Source: Yponomeuta sedellus (lineage: Eukaryota; Arthropoda; Insecta; Lepidoptera; Yponomeutidae). From it: a stretch of 64,000 nucleotides of DNA. Every line of letters begins with the position of its first letter. Positions within the stretch are counted from its first letter, which is position 1. Both the position numbers and the translations under genes were made by a program. Below, piece by piece: positions 11,673 through 23,435 of this stretch. A model generated the notes under the pieces. The model saw only the letters and a list, made by a program, of their open reading frames with translations, was not told the DNA's origin and searched no databases. The stretch spans positions 19,156,861-19,220,860 of the forward strand of contig OW203727.1 in the NCBI GenBank assembly GCA_934045075.1. Direction: 5' to 3'.

Positions 11673-11894
11673 GCTTCCTGATATATCTAGGGCCGCCAAC
11701 CAGTGTTTGGCCGCTTGGACGCCCCAGGTACGCCTTCTTCACCGCACGACTCTCTCCCATCCTTTCTAAGTGACCGAGCCAGCGGAGTCAGTGGGATTTG
11801 GTTTCTCCGATGTTGGGTTCAGAAATCGGATCTTCAAATTCCTGGTTCTTTTTAAATAGTATTTCTTAATAATTCGTGATATTCATACATAATT

Positions 11895-12050
11895 ATATAT
11901 TAGACGGGTCTATTCGTAATTATTTATTAGGTAAAACGTAATTACCTTAATTCCCGACGTTTCGGTAGCGTTGCAGTTGCCGTGGTCACGGGCAAACTGA
12001 ATTGGCGAGTTCAGTCAATTATTGTGGTAGTCACTTTTAGTTTTTCGCAG
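11895..12050 (+). repeat. Dispersed repeat with the gacgtttcgg motif
   Basis: Second plus-strand copy of the 5880-6056 repeat; both continue to gtcacttttagtttttcgca. Confidence 0.6.
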
Positions 12051-12059
12051 CGGGACACA

Positions 12060-13220
12060 ACACTTACTACCCGCGGACAGGGTTCCTTTTAACTCTCCAA
12101 CTACCAACTTCCCGCCTCGTTGGACCCTGAATATTCCTCGTGATCCTTCTCTCCGCCACAAGTAACTTACTCTCCTCCTTGAGTGTGAGTGTCCAAGCAT
12201 CGCAGCCGTACTTCACAGACGTAATTTATAAGACTAATCTCTGATCACGGTCTTATAAATTCAGATCTTTACTTTTCTGTTTAAAAGCTTGCACACCAGC
12301 ACTCTGTGAAAAGCAGCACTATAAAATTACTAACATTTAATAAATCATGGTTGTAATCCTTTTTTTCTGGTTGTGCAATACAGTGTTCAAATTGAAAAAT
12401 CCTCATTGCCAACTTTGCCCATTGAAACCTTCAACGGCACAATGACCAATAACGTCACAAGTCGATACGTAAAAGGAGCATGAATATTTGATACCGGCAC
12501 GAGCACTTCCAATAGTAAAGCAGGCGGATGTAAGGACGACGATAAAACGGGCGCGATAAAGTGCACTCAAGTGCAATTCATCTTTATTTGCTGCGAGTCA
12601 TCTTGACCGGCTCTCGTCTGCCTTTAATTCTCGCTCGTGGCCCAAACGAACAACACTAGAAGGTCTACGTCAGTCTGTTCCCGTAGCATAACATTGTAAC
12701 TTGCCAGACAAACGCCGCGTCACTATCTTTCTGTCTCTTTCTAGCATGAAATCTTTAGGCGAACTTTGCTCTATTTCCTAACAGTGAACGAAGCCGAACC
12801 GTCTCCCCTTGGCTTAATGATGCTAAATCGATTCACCGACGCGTGAGTATCTTGTTGTATGTATGGTTAGGGAGTTTACGAGCACTGCACAGATTTTTAA
12901 AATACTTTAGGTTTTAAAAGAATCTGTGCTTTAATCATAAACTTTATGCGTGGCAATTAAATCCTTTACCCTTTATCTTTCTCTCTCTCTAAGAAAATGC
13001 CTGTGTCCGACAGTGCAACATACATGGGTTGTTTTAAATGTATGTGTTCACACACCGTCTCTTCTCAAACGTTACACAAAACCTTCTCATTTATACGATA
13101 CTGTTAAGATTGTAACGTTACATGTCAGATCAACATCACCGTGTAATCTTACATCGTACCAGTGATTTTTAGGTACTCATGTAGATGTCGGCTAGTCATC
13201 CAACTAATCGTTAAAAGCGA
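12060..13220. other. No gene seen
   Basis: Over a kilobase with only short unsupported frames and no identified repeat. A ctttctctctctctaag low-complexity run lies at about 12975. Confidence 0.4.
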
Positions 13221-13366
13221 CAGTTTATACTAATTTTATTTTTAATGCACTAATCCGTGCTAAGCGACAGTTTGTGAAAATATTGGAACGTTTGGGTGTT
13301 TGTTACTTCACCACAAAATAGCGCCTGAACGGATTAACATGATACTTGGCGTTTAGATAGACAAAA

Positions 13367-13503
13367 GGCCGGTTCTTAAATTGAGAATTTTACTAATTAA
13401 ATACGTAAGTCACGCCCTGTCACGCTCGTTTCTGAGAAATTCGAAGAGACATCACTACAGTTAACTAGTTACTTAGCCAAATTCTCAATTCAGAAACCGG
13501 CCC
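13367..13503. mobile_element. MITE with ggccggtttctgaattgag-type termini
   Basis: About 137 bp with inverted ends (left ggccggttcttaaattgag, right reverse complement gggccggtttctgaattgag). The family recurs at 58514-58666. Confidence 0.75.
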
Positions 13504-13539
13504 AACGATCTAAACTGTAACATTGAGCGAATCTTGTGT

Positions 13540-13935
13540 AAATGAAACTTGATGTGGCGAGCACATGTCAACTCTGCGCGCGCACTACCAACTCCAACAT
13601 TCCTGCATCGCGCAATCAAAGTGTTTCAATGACATACCATAAATATAACGTCCGACTGATGAATGATGATACCTTCCATGCCGATTTCGGCAACGGCGAC
13701 CAATTCTGTTTTGTGTTACCGGTGCGTCCTCACATGACTAATGTAACCAATTTTTGCAGTAAACGTCCGAAGACAGGTGCCACATGTGAGGACTCCATTT
13801 ACATAATTGTACAAAATATTCGAAGGCGCTTTATTTTTTAAATGTTCCCGTCGTAAATCAAGCTGTTAAACAATAGTTGGACTGGCCGTCCCCAGGCATA
13901 CGATCTGCCTGGCGGGAAATTTCCCTTTGTAGTGG
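13540..13935 (+). repeat. Dispersed repeat shared with 21658-22260
   Basis: The block around gcgagcacatgtcaactctg (13557) and the block ggcatacgatctgcctggcg (13897) reappear inverted at 22258-22128 and 21727-21665. A 99-codon frame inside is not supported as a gene. Confidence 0.7.
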
Positions 13936-13939
13936 AAGA

Positions 13940-15845
13940 GCATCATCATCCGCTCTTTCCTATACTTAACAACTTGACAGTAGAAAGCCAAGGCTTTCAT
14001 ACTTCAAGCACGACTTCTGGTCAGTTAAACGTTCCCTTCTGGCTTTCTTATTGCGCGCTCGAGTTTAACTGCTTTTATATCGCTCGCGGGACGGTGTGCT
14101 GAAGGCTTTACTTAAGGCGATGTTCTAACATGCTCTAAAAGAAGTGCTTAGCTGGACTTAGGTCAATTTAAAAGTTTTAATTGTGCTCTCCATCAATCTT
14201 CGCGATCGGAACTTGATTCTGAATCTTCAAACTTAGCTCAATATTAAATGAGGAACTCCTAGAGACTGTTAGAACACTTAACTCCTTGCGAACTTTAGCA
14301 ATCCATTCCTGTTAAGCTCTCGGGAAGTCTAGGCCTTAACATAACTAAACACCTTCAATTGTAAACAGCTTAGGACTCGACGCGAACTGAACACGTAAAT
14401 CAAAAGTTGGCGCACCTTACACTTACGGTCTCGCCTTTCTTGATTGCTACCTGCCGACTTGAGTTGCTGGAACATTCTAGGATAAAATCATAAATACCTC
14501 TTCACATATGCTAGGTGGAAAGAGAGTGAACTCTCAGCTTAGAGCGATTTAAAGTAAAAATTACTGAAGTTTTCGAGATGCCTTTAAAAAAATACTTATA
14601 CTTTTATAGGTGTTAAAATTGAGACGGTGGGCCTGAAGTTATGACTAAAATGACTGAATATGAAGATTTTTCAGTTATTTAGGAAACAAACGTTACGGTA
14701 ACCTAGACTATTTTGATATTCATAAACTCCTATTTCCACTAATAACTAGCATTAGCAAAGGCAGCCTAACTAATTACAACATTATTCATCAAATCAAATT
14801 AAACTGCATTAAACTATAATAACGGGCTATGTCCAGCAATGGACTAGTATAGCCTGACGGCGACGACGAAACTATAATAAGTCTAAATCAAATTAAATGA
14901 AATCATATTAAATAAGATCAAGTTTACTTAAAATTTAATTAGTGTACCGAAATTAGCTACTCAAACATAAAATACGATAAATTAATGAAATCAAATGATG
15001 ATCCAATGACAATGACAATTTAATCTCTTTTATCCTATCACTATTTAAGATTGAAAATTATGAATAAAAAATCTACTGTTTTCCGACTATTATTGAATGG
15101 AATAATGCAAAATATAGAAACCAATAAAAGATCCTATATTTTGCTGTCTTTCAAACGAGTTTGGCCACAAAACGTAGGCCAATCGTGAGCATTGGCAGTC
15201 CATCGACTCTGCCGGGATGATACTGCAATAATAAAATTGTCAATCACGAAACGAACTAAAACAACAGAAAGGGCAAAAGAAAGCTTTTATTATTCTCTTT
15301 TTAGCGCACAGTCGCTTTCATCCACTCCCAATAAATAAAAGGTCTCAAATATTTATTGCTTTAAAAATAGGACGATGAGAGGGCCTCCCATAAAAAAGAT
15401 TACAATATATTGGATTTAAAGGCAGCAGAGCGTGAGGACGCTGATAATTTCAGACCTCGGTGTATTTCAGACAATATTATTACCTCGACCATAAAAAACA
15501 ATCTTGCGCGGAACAATTTTAAGCCTTTTTGTTTTTATGAGGAAAATTCAATATTGTGCTGCTACTTATACGTGTTTTGGATCGTAAAATGCATCGCTAC
15601 ATTCAAATGAATCCTTAAAGGGGAGATAATCCTCACATCCAAATCTGGTAAAAATTAAAAAAAAAATTACGTTAACCAAACCTACTTTAGAATGTTTTAT
15701 CGATAACGTACCATATAAGGACCAAGCATTTTTATAGTGTACTACGTGTTTAAAAAAGTTTATAAAGTCATGTGTGTATAGTTTATTTGACTCAATACAA
15801 AAGGATACCATGAGTAAGTAGGTACTTACTTTATAAGGAGATTGC
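13940..15845. other. No gene seen
   Basis: AT-rich, about 1.9 kb. A short actataataacgggctatgt piece near 14814 resembles LINE 3' ends. No supported coding exon or RNA gene. Confidence 0.4.
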
Positions 15846-15853
15846 GTCACCTC

Positions 15854-16005
15854 TGATATCAACCCTTTATATGTCCCCACTGCTGTGGCACGGGTCTCTT
15901 CTTGCACCGCGCAGGAAGGTTAAGCCATACTCCACCACGGGGGCCAAGTCCGGGTTGGTGGAGGATTGTAAGACAGTGGCGGGCCTTACTGTCAGAAGTT
16001 ATCAA
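15854..16005 (-). mobile_element. 5S-headed SINE, head-truncated copy with target duplication
   Basis: Minus-sense copy holding only the tail and tail-proximal body. It is flanked by the 9-bp repeat cgtcacctc at 15845-15853 and 16006-16014, so it inserted as a truncated copy. Confidence 0.8.
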
Positions 16006-16014
16006 CGTCACCTC

Positions 16015-16830
16015 ACTACCTATTTAACAAGTAAGTCATAGGACGATTACTTTGTAACATTACTATTAACCTCATTTTCTTTAATAAAATAGTGATACCT
16101 ATTTTGTCTATATGTATCATAAAAGCACGCTTTGTAGTGATTAATTCCATACTCTCTCTCAGAGAAAGGACCTGTACTCTACAATGGATGTAGTTACGCT
16201 GCATTATTATGAAGTGAAAGAAAAACCGAGGGCAAAGGCTCTTTTTTTACAAAATTAATTTGATTTGTGTCTTAAATTATATGAGCACTGATATTTCTAA
16301 AAATACCAATCCTCATAAAAAAAACTAGTAGGACAGAAGTTGTTATAGAAGTCGTATTTCAACATTTTGGAGATAACCCTGTATAACTCAGCCGAGTCCG
16401 ACTTTCCTTCCAAATCGAGATCGCACCCCGGGATCTTAGTGCAAACAACTAGATTGGACTGGAAGCCGAGCTCTAAAATCAAGATCGGCACGGAATAACT
16501 AAGCCATTGTCCAAGTTCTGTCCAGCAATAAATCGTCGCCGCGCGCCAATAGTTCCGAAGTGGCGCCATCATCGATTTTCTTACCGTTCGTCCGCAAATT
16601 GTGAAAGTTTCCCTCTATTGTGTATCGGAGGTGTCTGTTGGGCGCCCCCGGGCATTCTTCGAAGCTGCGACACGTCCTGGGCTCGCAAAATAACAGCAAC
16701 GGAAGTCCTATGCCACATGTCACGTTGGTCAAAACGTAGGGGGATGTTTGGGTTGTTGCACCATCTCATAAGTTACATAACGGTATATTTTGGCAGTAAC
16801 GAGTGAAAATTAATTTTGACCTTCTATATT
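16015..16830. other. Overlapping unsupported frames
   Basis: Several 60-100 codon frames overlap on both strands between 16.3 and 16.8 kb. None shows a recognisable domain or splice-consistent end. It may be old retroelement sequence. Confidence 0.3.
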
Positions 16831-16837
16831 ATTTCCT

Positions 16838-16935
16838 CTGAAGGTGATCTGTCAGGATCGTGGCAAGTGAGAGTCCCTGGTCTCTGCCTACCCCTCTGGG
16901 ATACAGGCGTGAGGTTTTGTATGTATGTATATTAT
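16838..16935 (+). mobile_element. LINE 3'-end fragment
   Basis: Contains gaaggtgatctgtcaggatc, tggtctctgcctaccc and tacaggcgtgagg, then a gtatgtat tail. The same terminal block ends the LINE at 18172-18735 and occurs inverted at 27155-27222. Confidence 0.75.
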
Positions 16936-16959
16936 TTCCTTGTACTTACTTCTTGTTTT

Positions 16960-17065
16960 ATGTAGATTATAAAGGTCCCACTGCCTTCTCTCAGAGAGAG
17001 AATGCAGTGAGACGTTTATGTGAGTGTGAGCTTAACGACCACGCGTGCCCACCATTAGGGTTTAT
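16960..17065 (-). mobile_element. SINE tail fragment (ctctctc family)
   Basis: Minus-sense tail: attataaaggtcccactgc, a ctctctcagagagag hairpin and gaccacgcgtgcccacc, as in the fuller SINE at 22615-22935. Confidence 0.65.
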
Positions 17066-17429
17066 TAACTTACGTAAACATTTAGTTCAAATTTCAATTT
17101 TTTTAGAAAAAATAATATTTTTATAAATAAACAGGACATTTTTTTATTTTGATGCCGTGCGATGCTCGTCGGCTCAGCAAGTTCTCTAGAGAATTCCGTA
17201 AAAAATATCGAATACTAGTAGCAGAAGACGAGATGGAGCTGTCTGTGAGCTGTCCTTCTTGTACTTTTTCCTGCCTTGAGCCAATGTGCAGTCGAGAAAC
17301 AGGGACGACAGAGTATAAAATATTTTACCTCTAACCGTATTACAGATGACTGAATTTGCACCCCGATTACCAGCAAACCCATCCGCAAGACTCGTAAAAT
17401 TCGGACAGATCCCCGTAGCTGACATTGGC

Positions 17430-17840
17430 TTCTGTATCTACGTAATGAGATGATTTATACAGCGTCCAGTGACATCATCACTCACACTAGATGAGTAAAG
17501 GGAGCACTTGGACACTGCAGTGCTCGGACATTGTTTTAGATGGTGTAGGCTTGCCCAGCACCTATACCATACTGACAGCTTAGTCTTCCTAGCCTACAGG
17601 AAAGACTAGTCAATAAGTGCGGAGGCAGCCAACCCGAGGGTCACGATGTTTTCCTTCACCGTTAGCGTGTAGCGACTGATAGTTATTGCTACTACAAATG
17701 CGCAAATGTACTTACGAGTAAATTCAAAATTAAACAATGTTATTGTTTAATTTTGAATTTATGGTGGCACTGGGGATCGAACTCGGGTCTCTCGCTTGCG
17801 AGTCCACTGTTCTACTCAACCTGCCACAGCTATTTTCCAC
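17430..17840 (-). mobile_element. tRNA-headed SINE, long form
   Basis: The tRNA-like head is at about 17840-17765 (plus strand gggatcgaactcgggtctct). The body runs down to 17430 with gatggtgtaggcttgcccag and acaggaaagactagtcaata blocks. The same body occurs at 28775-29000 (minus) and 37430-37562 (plus). A perfect palindrome lies between head and body. Confidence 0.7.
17719..17761. repeat. Perfect palindrome, 20-bp arms, 3-nt spacer
   Basis: The arm taaattcaaaattaaacaat is followed by gtt and its exact reverse complement. It sits inside a SINE at a place where other copies have only one arm. Confidence 0.95.
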
Positions 17841-18059
17841 CGATTATCAGAGCTTTTCCTTAATCTGAGACTTCAACGTCTGCCAACCGGGTCGCTCTCT
17901 TGTCTGTTAGCAATAACAGGATGCTAATGTCATAATCTATCGCTATGTCAATACTTGATGAAAATTCGCACCGATCCACGGCGGAATTACGTTAAGAAAG
18001 TATTCAACCAATTACAAACCTTGCTTTGCCGTGTCAATTAGTTTACGACCTATTCTCAG

Positions 18060-18740
18060 ACCTAAAGGAAAGGTATGAACATGAATGTGAGTAAGACGAA
18101 AATACTGGTCTTTGAAAAAGATGATGAAATGATCAGTCATTTCATGCAAGATAACGATTAAAGGCGAAAGAGTGGAACAAGTAAAAGAATTTGTCTATTT
18201 GGGGAGCCTGTTTACGAGGGATGGAAAGTGTGAAGGTGATATAGAAAGAAGAGTCCGGAAAAATTGTAAATGGTGCCTTGCATTCCATTGTGTGCAGCCG
18301 AAACATCTCATCGAAGGAAGTAGAATTAATGCAGTAGAAATAAGGTCCTTGAGAAGGATGTGTAGTGTTACTTTAAATGACAGGATACGCAATAGTCTGA
18401 TTAGAGAACGTTGTGGACTGAAAGAGGATGTAGTGACTAGAATTGAGAAAGGAATGTTGCGTTTGGACATGTGGAGAGGATGAAGGAAGAAAGATTGACG
18501 AAACAAATATATATCGAATGTGAGTGGAAGGGCTGGTAAGGGATGTCCCAGACGGACATACATCGACCAAATAGGGGATATATTAGCAGAGGGAAAGATA
18601 AAAAGTACCCGGAACCGGCGTACGTGCATGCAATGACTTATGAACGTTGTTCAAGCGAAGGTGATCTGTCAGGATCGTGGCAAGTGGCAGTTTCTGGTCT
18701 CTGCCTACCCTTCTGGGATACAGGCGTGAGGTTAGACTCA
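18060..18740 (+). pseudogene. LINE reverse transcriptase C-terminal remnant
   Basis: The frame 18172-18483 reads like the C-terminal region of lepidopteran endonuclease-reverse transcriptases: EFVYLGSLFTRDGK, then NAVEIRSLRRMC, RCGLKEDVVTRIEKGMLR. The segment that should carry the LMYGSE-type stretch between QPKH and SRINAVE is missing, so it is internally deleted. The frame stops at 18483 with family sequence continuing out of frame (about 18496). The 3' end matches the fragment at 16838. It is dead. Confidence 0.8.
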
Positions 18741-18839
18741 CTCAGACCTATTCAGATAGATTTTTATATATTAGATTTCGATAAAGGTCAAAAACGATTT
18801 CTACTATCACGTCAAAGATTTTAAGCAGGGTAAAAAACA

Positions 18840-19785
18840 CTAGTAATACTAGGAATTAAGAAATACTAGACGATGACGATGACGACGATGTCACATCTTA
18901 AATATTTATACTGAAGGGAAAATTCTGTAAAATATTTAACTACTCAAATTTTTTAAACATGGGATATTGGCGTACAAGTTCTGTTCGAGTTTGGACATCA
19001 AACAAATGTGAATATAAACACCGCTACATTTGCGGTGCAACTGTACCCACCCGCAATTCGGCAGGAGGTAAATCCAAAACACAATCCGCACTCGCATACT
19101 AATTTCCCCTAGCTCCCATTTTAGCGATCGAACTCGGTGCAATCTTAACCCAAACTGGAGCGGGTATTCCCATTGTCCCTCATTTATTCGGCCTAGAAGT
19201 AATCGCGGAATGAATCCAATTGTTCGGCTATCGTAATTTTGCAATGACGTTCCAGTGATGGGAGTTGTCGCTGGATGTGCGACGTTAAAGCCAAAGATTA
19301 TTCGAGAAATATTCAATGATGGCGTGGTGGCCAAAATTAAGGTCCAATACTAAATAAATACCTACTAAAGCTCCAATAATTACTAAATGGTGCACAAAAA
19401 ATAAGATAAGATGAATATTCTTTAAAAAAACAAGCTTAGTTCAACGCAATCAAAATGTACGATCTTTTAAATCAACAAAACATCCTATAGGACACTTCCA
19501 GTAGACCTGTAGACCCAGTTGACCAGTAGCAAGGTGGTAGGTATAAGGAAAATTAAACAAAATCATCAATATATTTCGTTACTTTATATCTTTAACATCG
19601 TTATTTTATACAAAGTTCCCTTGGCAGTCGGTTTGTTAATTTACTGTCAAGTTAAAGTTTGGAATTTGTGACCATCAGCTACGATCGTACTTTATTATGA
19701 CAGTTCGACAGACATGGCGCAGTAGTCTTTCTACATGTTAATCGGTGGGTTTATCAACTTTTCAATGAAGATCGAGTTGTTATAG
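18840..19785. other. No gene seen
   Basis: A 132-codon minus frame (18936-19334) has no family resemblance I recognise. I see no supported feature. Confidence 0.35.
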
Positions 19786-19796
19786 TAAACCATGAA

Positions 19797-20165
19797 TTAC
19801 ACTATTTTTATTTTTAATGCACTAACCCGTGCTAAGGAACAAATTTAAAAACCTATTTAGAGGCTAAAAATTTCACCCATGCCGGGATTCGAACCCGCAA
19901 CCTCTGGCTATCCGTACCAGCGCTCTACCAATTGAGCCGATGTTAAACCTACCTGCAAAGTAGGTAGTCGGGGCTGTAAGTAATGCAATTTGCTTAAGTC
20001 AGATGTCGCTGCCTGTACGTAATACAGAGAATATTGTAAAGAGGTTCGAAATTTCACTGATGCCGTGAGTCGCCCATTGGCTCAATTGGTAGAGCGCTGG
20101 TACGGATAGCCAGAGGTTGCGGGTTCGAATCCCGGCATGGGTGAAATTTTTAGCCTCTAAATAGG
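19797..20165. mobile_element. Head-to-head pair of tRNA-like SINEs
   Basis: The minus-oriented tRNA-like block (19835-19945) and the plus-oriented one (20072-20165) are exact or near-exact inverted copies. Each includes gcggcttcgaat-type B-box sequence and the tagcctctaaataggttttt end. They are separated by about 130 bp of the family's upstream body (taggtagtcggggctgtaag). The cloverleaf is recognisable: acceptor GCCCAT/ATGGGT, D-arm GCTC/GAGC. One T-stem mismatch and non-T33 argue against a working tRNA. Confidence 0.8.
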
Positions 20166-20169
20166 TTTT

Positions 20170-20960
20170 TAAACCATGAATTGTACTGTTGTTTATTTAA
20201 ATTGTTCTATGAAACAGGTCCCAGGGCACGGGTCGTACTCACACTAGTCCGTTTTTTCCTACTTTCAGGCCTTAACAGCTTTAAATCTTTACCTGAGGCA
20301 GAAACGACTTTGTTTTGCCTACCTTGGCCTCTATCCGGCTTACAAATGACTGCGTATCGAATCTCGGCATAAAACCCTCTACGCCACAGTTAATCTTGTA
20401 CGTGGCCACTTAGCTTTTGGAAGACCTAAATATTCAGGAACAAAGGGGGACCGAAATCAAGACACAGCTGGAATAGCAACCGAGCTATTGACTAAGTTGG
20501 CTGAGTGGGCATAAATTGTCTCCTAGTCCTAGCCAATACTTGGGAACTAATGTCCCCGCTGTACCGCTGAGTTACTTGCGCCAACTGCTTTAGAATTCAC
20601 TGTAGGTAAATGGGTTTTAATTCAAACAGCTCCGCTGTAATTGAGACGTTCTTAAAGAATGAGCAAAGTTTTTGCAAGAGAGGTATTTACTATTCAGTTG
20701 GTGAAGATAGCTTTTGCTAACAGGTTAGGTCACATTTTTGTCATCTTTTTTTTGTTTTTTTTTTTTATTGTGTGGTATAGTCAAGATGTGAAGTAGTAAT
20801 GCTAAAAATGAGGGAAATCTCAGAAATGCTTGACGTAATTTTAAATTTTGAGAATTAAATATATAAAAATGGTGTTAAGAGGTTTGCACCGTTACAAGTC
20901 GAAGAGAGCGGCTCTGTTTGTGTATTGCTATTTTCTTTTTGTCTGTTTCATACTACTGTG
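20170..20960. other. No gene seen
   Basis: No supported exon. A T-rich tract (about 20745-20768) is the only notable feature. Confidence 0.4.
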
Positions 20961-21004
20961 TGTGTGTGTATAGATGCAAATAAATGTTTTTATCTCTCTA
21001 TCTC

Positions 21005-21230
21005 GACGAACTCTGTGGTGCAGCGGTAGTGCATCTGCCTACTATGCGAGAGGTCCCGGCTTCGAATCCCGGCTGGGAACAAAAAAAACCCGAGGTCTTG
21101 GATGTTTAGATGTGTGTAATATTTCTGGTTCCCACGGCACATGGTATCCTAGTGTGGGACCAGAAGCAGTGTATGTGCCTGTATGTGAATGTTATGTTAG
21201 GTTATTCTACCTAAGATAAACTTCGAAATC
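21005..21230 (+). mobile_element. tRNA-headed SINE
   Basis: Head 21010-21080 has A-box-like tggtgcagcggtagtgcat and B-box-like ggcttcgaatccc. The body has ggttcccacggcacatggta and ends near tgaatgttatgtta. An inverted copy is at 41405-41525. Confidence 0.75.
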
Positions 21231-21657
21231 ACGAATCAGTATTCCATTTTAATTAACGAAGCACTCAGCTTTCCGGTTAGTTGGAGCAATTTTATTACAC
21301 TCAGTTGATAGGGTAAGCATGCTTTAAGCTACGCAAAGGCTACGTATGTTATCAAGAATAAGTTGATTAACTGTCTCTTAATCCCCAGCCAATAAATGAC
21401 CTGCCCGTAGATCAATCAGAATCCCGCAAGGAGCTAACCCTATTTGCGATTGCAAATCAAAAATTCCGTATTCATAACAAATTTCTCATTCAATACGTTC
21501 TGAATCAAAATCAAAACAGGAATAAGTTACAGTCACTTCACGTATGTGGCCGGCAAACTTGGCCAATGCGTTTGTGAAGTCATTCGTTTATTACGTAAAA
21601 CGTTATAAGGGGAAGGGATCCGAACGAGTCTATTTTTCTCTATAACTTTATATAACT

Positions 21658-22260
21658 CTTCCACTATAAAGGGAAATTTCCCGCCAGGCAGATCGTATGC
21701 CTGGGGACGGCCGGTCTGACTGTTGTTTTTTTTTTAGCCCTATAAAGGGCACCCTCCGGAGTACACGGGGGAGGGAGGTGGTGAATGCTCATGCATAACA
21801 GCACGGACCCGGCCGTGCTGCCAATGTGGGACTCACAAGAAGTGCGCCTACCCACTAAACACCACCTTGGGACTGGTTTTGGTCCTAAGGACCCCTAAAC
21901 CCACATCAGGCGCGACCCCCCAGGCCGAGGAGGGCGCACAGCGGAGCTCCCTAGAGGAGCGTCCGCTTAGAAGACTTTATTTACAAAATTACTAAGAGGG
22001 AGCAGTGTCCCCGCTAAGGGGCACACTGGCAGAGGAGGCGGCCGCGTCTGACTGGGACCGAGCCTCTAAGAGGTGGTTCAGATCAGACAACTTATCGGGC
22101 GGGTCAACAGTGTCGGGCGGGTCAACACTGACTGTTGTTAATCGGACGTTATATTTATAGTATGTCATCAAAACATTTTGATTGCGCGATGCAGGAATGT
22201 TGGAGTTTGTAGTGCGCGCGCAGAGTTGACATGTGCTCGCCACATCACTCCCCTTCAAGA
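21658..22260 (-). repeat. Dispersed repeat shared with 13540-13935, interrupted
   Basis: Inverted relative to 13540-13935. It is interrupted by a 400-bp retroelement at 21728-22127. Confidence 0.7.
21728..22127 (-). mobile_element. 5'-truncated LINE with poly(A) and 12-bp target duplication
   Basis: On the minus strand the insert ends in a run of A (plus-strand T run 21726-21736). It is flanked by the identical 12-mer ctgactgttgtt at 21716-21727 and 22128-22139. A short C-terminal frame (PPDKLSDLNHLLEARSQSD) reads from about 22127 to the stop near 21992. An R1-like origin is possible but not shown. Confidence 0.8.
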
Positions 22261-22264
22261 CCGT

Positions 22265-22610
22265 AACTACGCATAGCTAGGTCTGAAAGGAATCGAAGTC
22301 TGTGCTCTAAAGCCTGCAAGTGCCGGTGACGCTGAGTCAGTGAGTCGACAAGTTATCTTTTTCAAGTACCATTTTTTTATGTTTAAGCTAAACTCTTGTT
22401 TAGCAAATATAAGCTTAAATATGCTTGTATTGTGGTAAAAATAATTCTGAAACACATGCTCAACACCTGTCTAAATTATTTGTAATAAGACGGTAGGATT
22501 TCTTGAAGTGTTTTAGTTATTCACGCCAAAAAAAAATGGTATTAAGATTTTGTTTTTCCAATAATGCATTGCCGACATCAATAACAAAATAATGATGTGG
22601 TTACTTTTTT
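22265..22610. other. No gene seen
   Basis: Only short unsupported frames. Confidence 0.4.
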
Positions 22611-22614
22611 ATGT

Positions 22615-22935
22615 AGCCTATAAACATCCCACTTCAGGGCACACGCCTTCTCTCTGGGAGAGAGTATGGGCTTAATAACCACGCGTGCCCACCGCGGATT
22701 GGCAATTTTAAGCGCTGCGATATATAAACACCTCAGACTGACTCAGGTTGCCTCACGATGTCTTCCTTCATTTAGCGAGTGGTATTGCTAGGTACTATAA
22801 CTTCACAAATGTACATAACGTAGAAAACTACGTCATTGGTAGGTACATGCCCGCACTGGGAATCGAACCTGGGGATCTCGCTTCCGAGCCCATTGTTCTA
22901 CCCACTGGGCTACCACCGCTTTACCAGTTCACGTG
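22615..22935 (-). mobile_element. tRNA-headed SINE, ctctctc family, near full length
   Basis: The head is at 22935-22850 (plus strand gaatcgaacctgggg and ccactgggctaccaccgct). The body includes accacgcgtgcccaccg and a ctctctgggagagag hairpin. The end atgtagcctataaacatccc is LINE-like. Other copies are at 10520, 16960, 29860 and 47815. Confidence 0.75.
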
Positions 22936-23149
22936 ACTTTACGCACTCTATTAATATCACGCGTCACTATAAAGCAGAAAGACCGTAAAATAACATAAAA
23001 AATATTTTTGATACAATAAAACCTTCGTAAGCAAAACAGGTAATTAAATTTGAGAAAAACTACTGCCTAAAATAGAGTAAGTAAACACGGAACTAAGTAA
23101 ATAAGAGATAATAAAGTTTTATTTTATTAAAAATTATTCTTACCTTATC

Positions 23150-23157
<8 letters not shown>

Positions 23158-23182
<25 letters not shown>
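23158..23182. repeat. (TTTA)n microsatellite
   Basis: Short run of the tetranucleotide ttta. Confidence 0.95.
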
Positions 23183-23435
23183 ATAATAACTTATTATTAC
23201 AGGATTAGCACCTAATGCAACAAGTTACAAACATTATAAAATCTTCACAAACATTAATTAACAATTGAAAAATACAATCGGTATCTATTTTCCTACTATT
23301 ATACTATTTTAACTTCTTAAATTCTATACACCACCCGTGTAACTTTCCACCTGTCTGGGAATATTGCTGCTTTTAAACATGCATTAAATAAATATAACAA
23401 TGGCTCTTGTATCGCAAAACGACAATCCCTAAACT

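Noticed and set aside
13542..13841. 99-codon frame
   Set aside because: Its N-terminal third lies in a dispersed repeat also present at 22.1 kb.
16297..16806. Cluster of overlapping 60-100 codon frames
   Set aside because: No frame stands out and no family is recognisable.
20072..20145. Functional tRNA gene
   Set aside because: Cloverleaf-like, but it has a T-stem mismatch, lacks T33 and occurs in many SINE copies.
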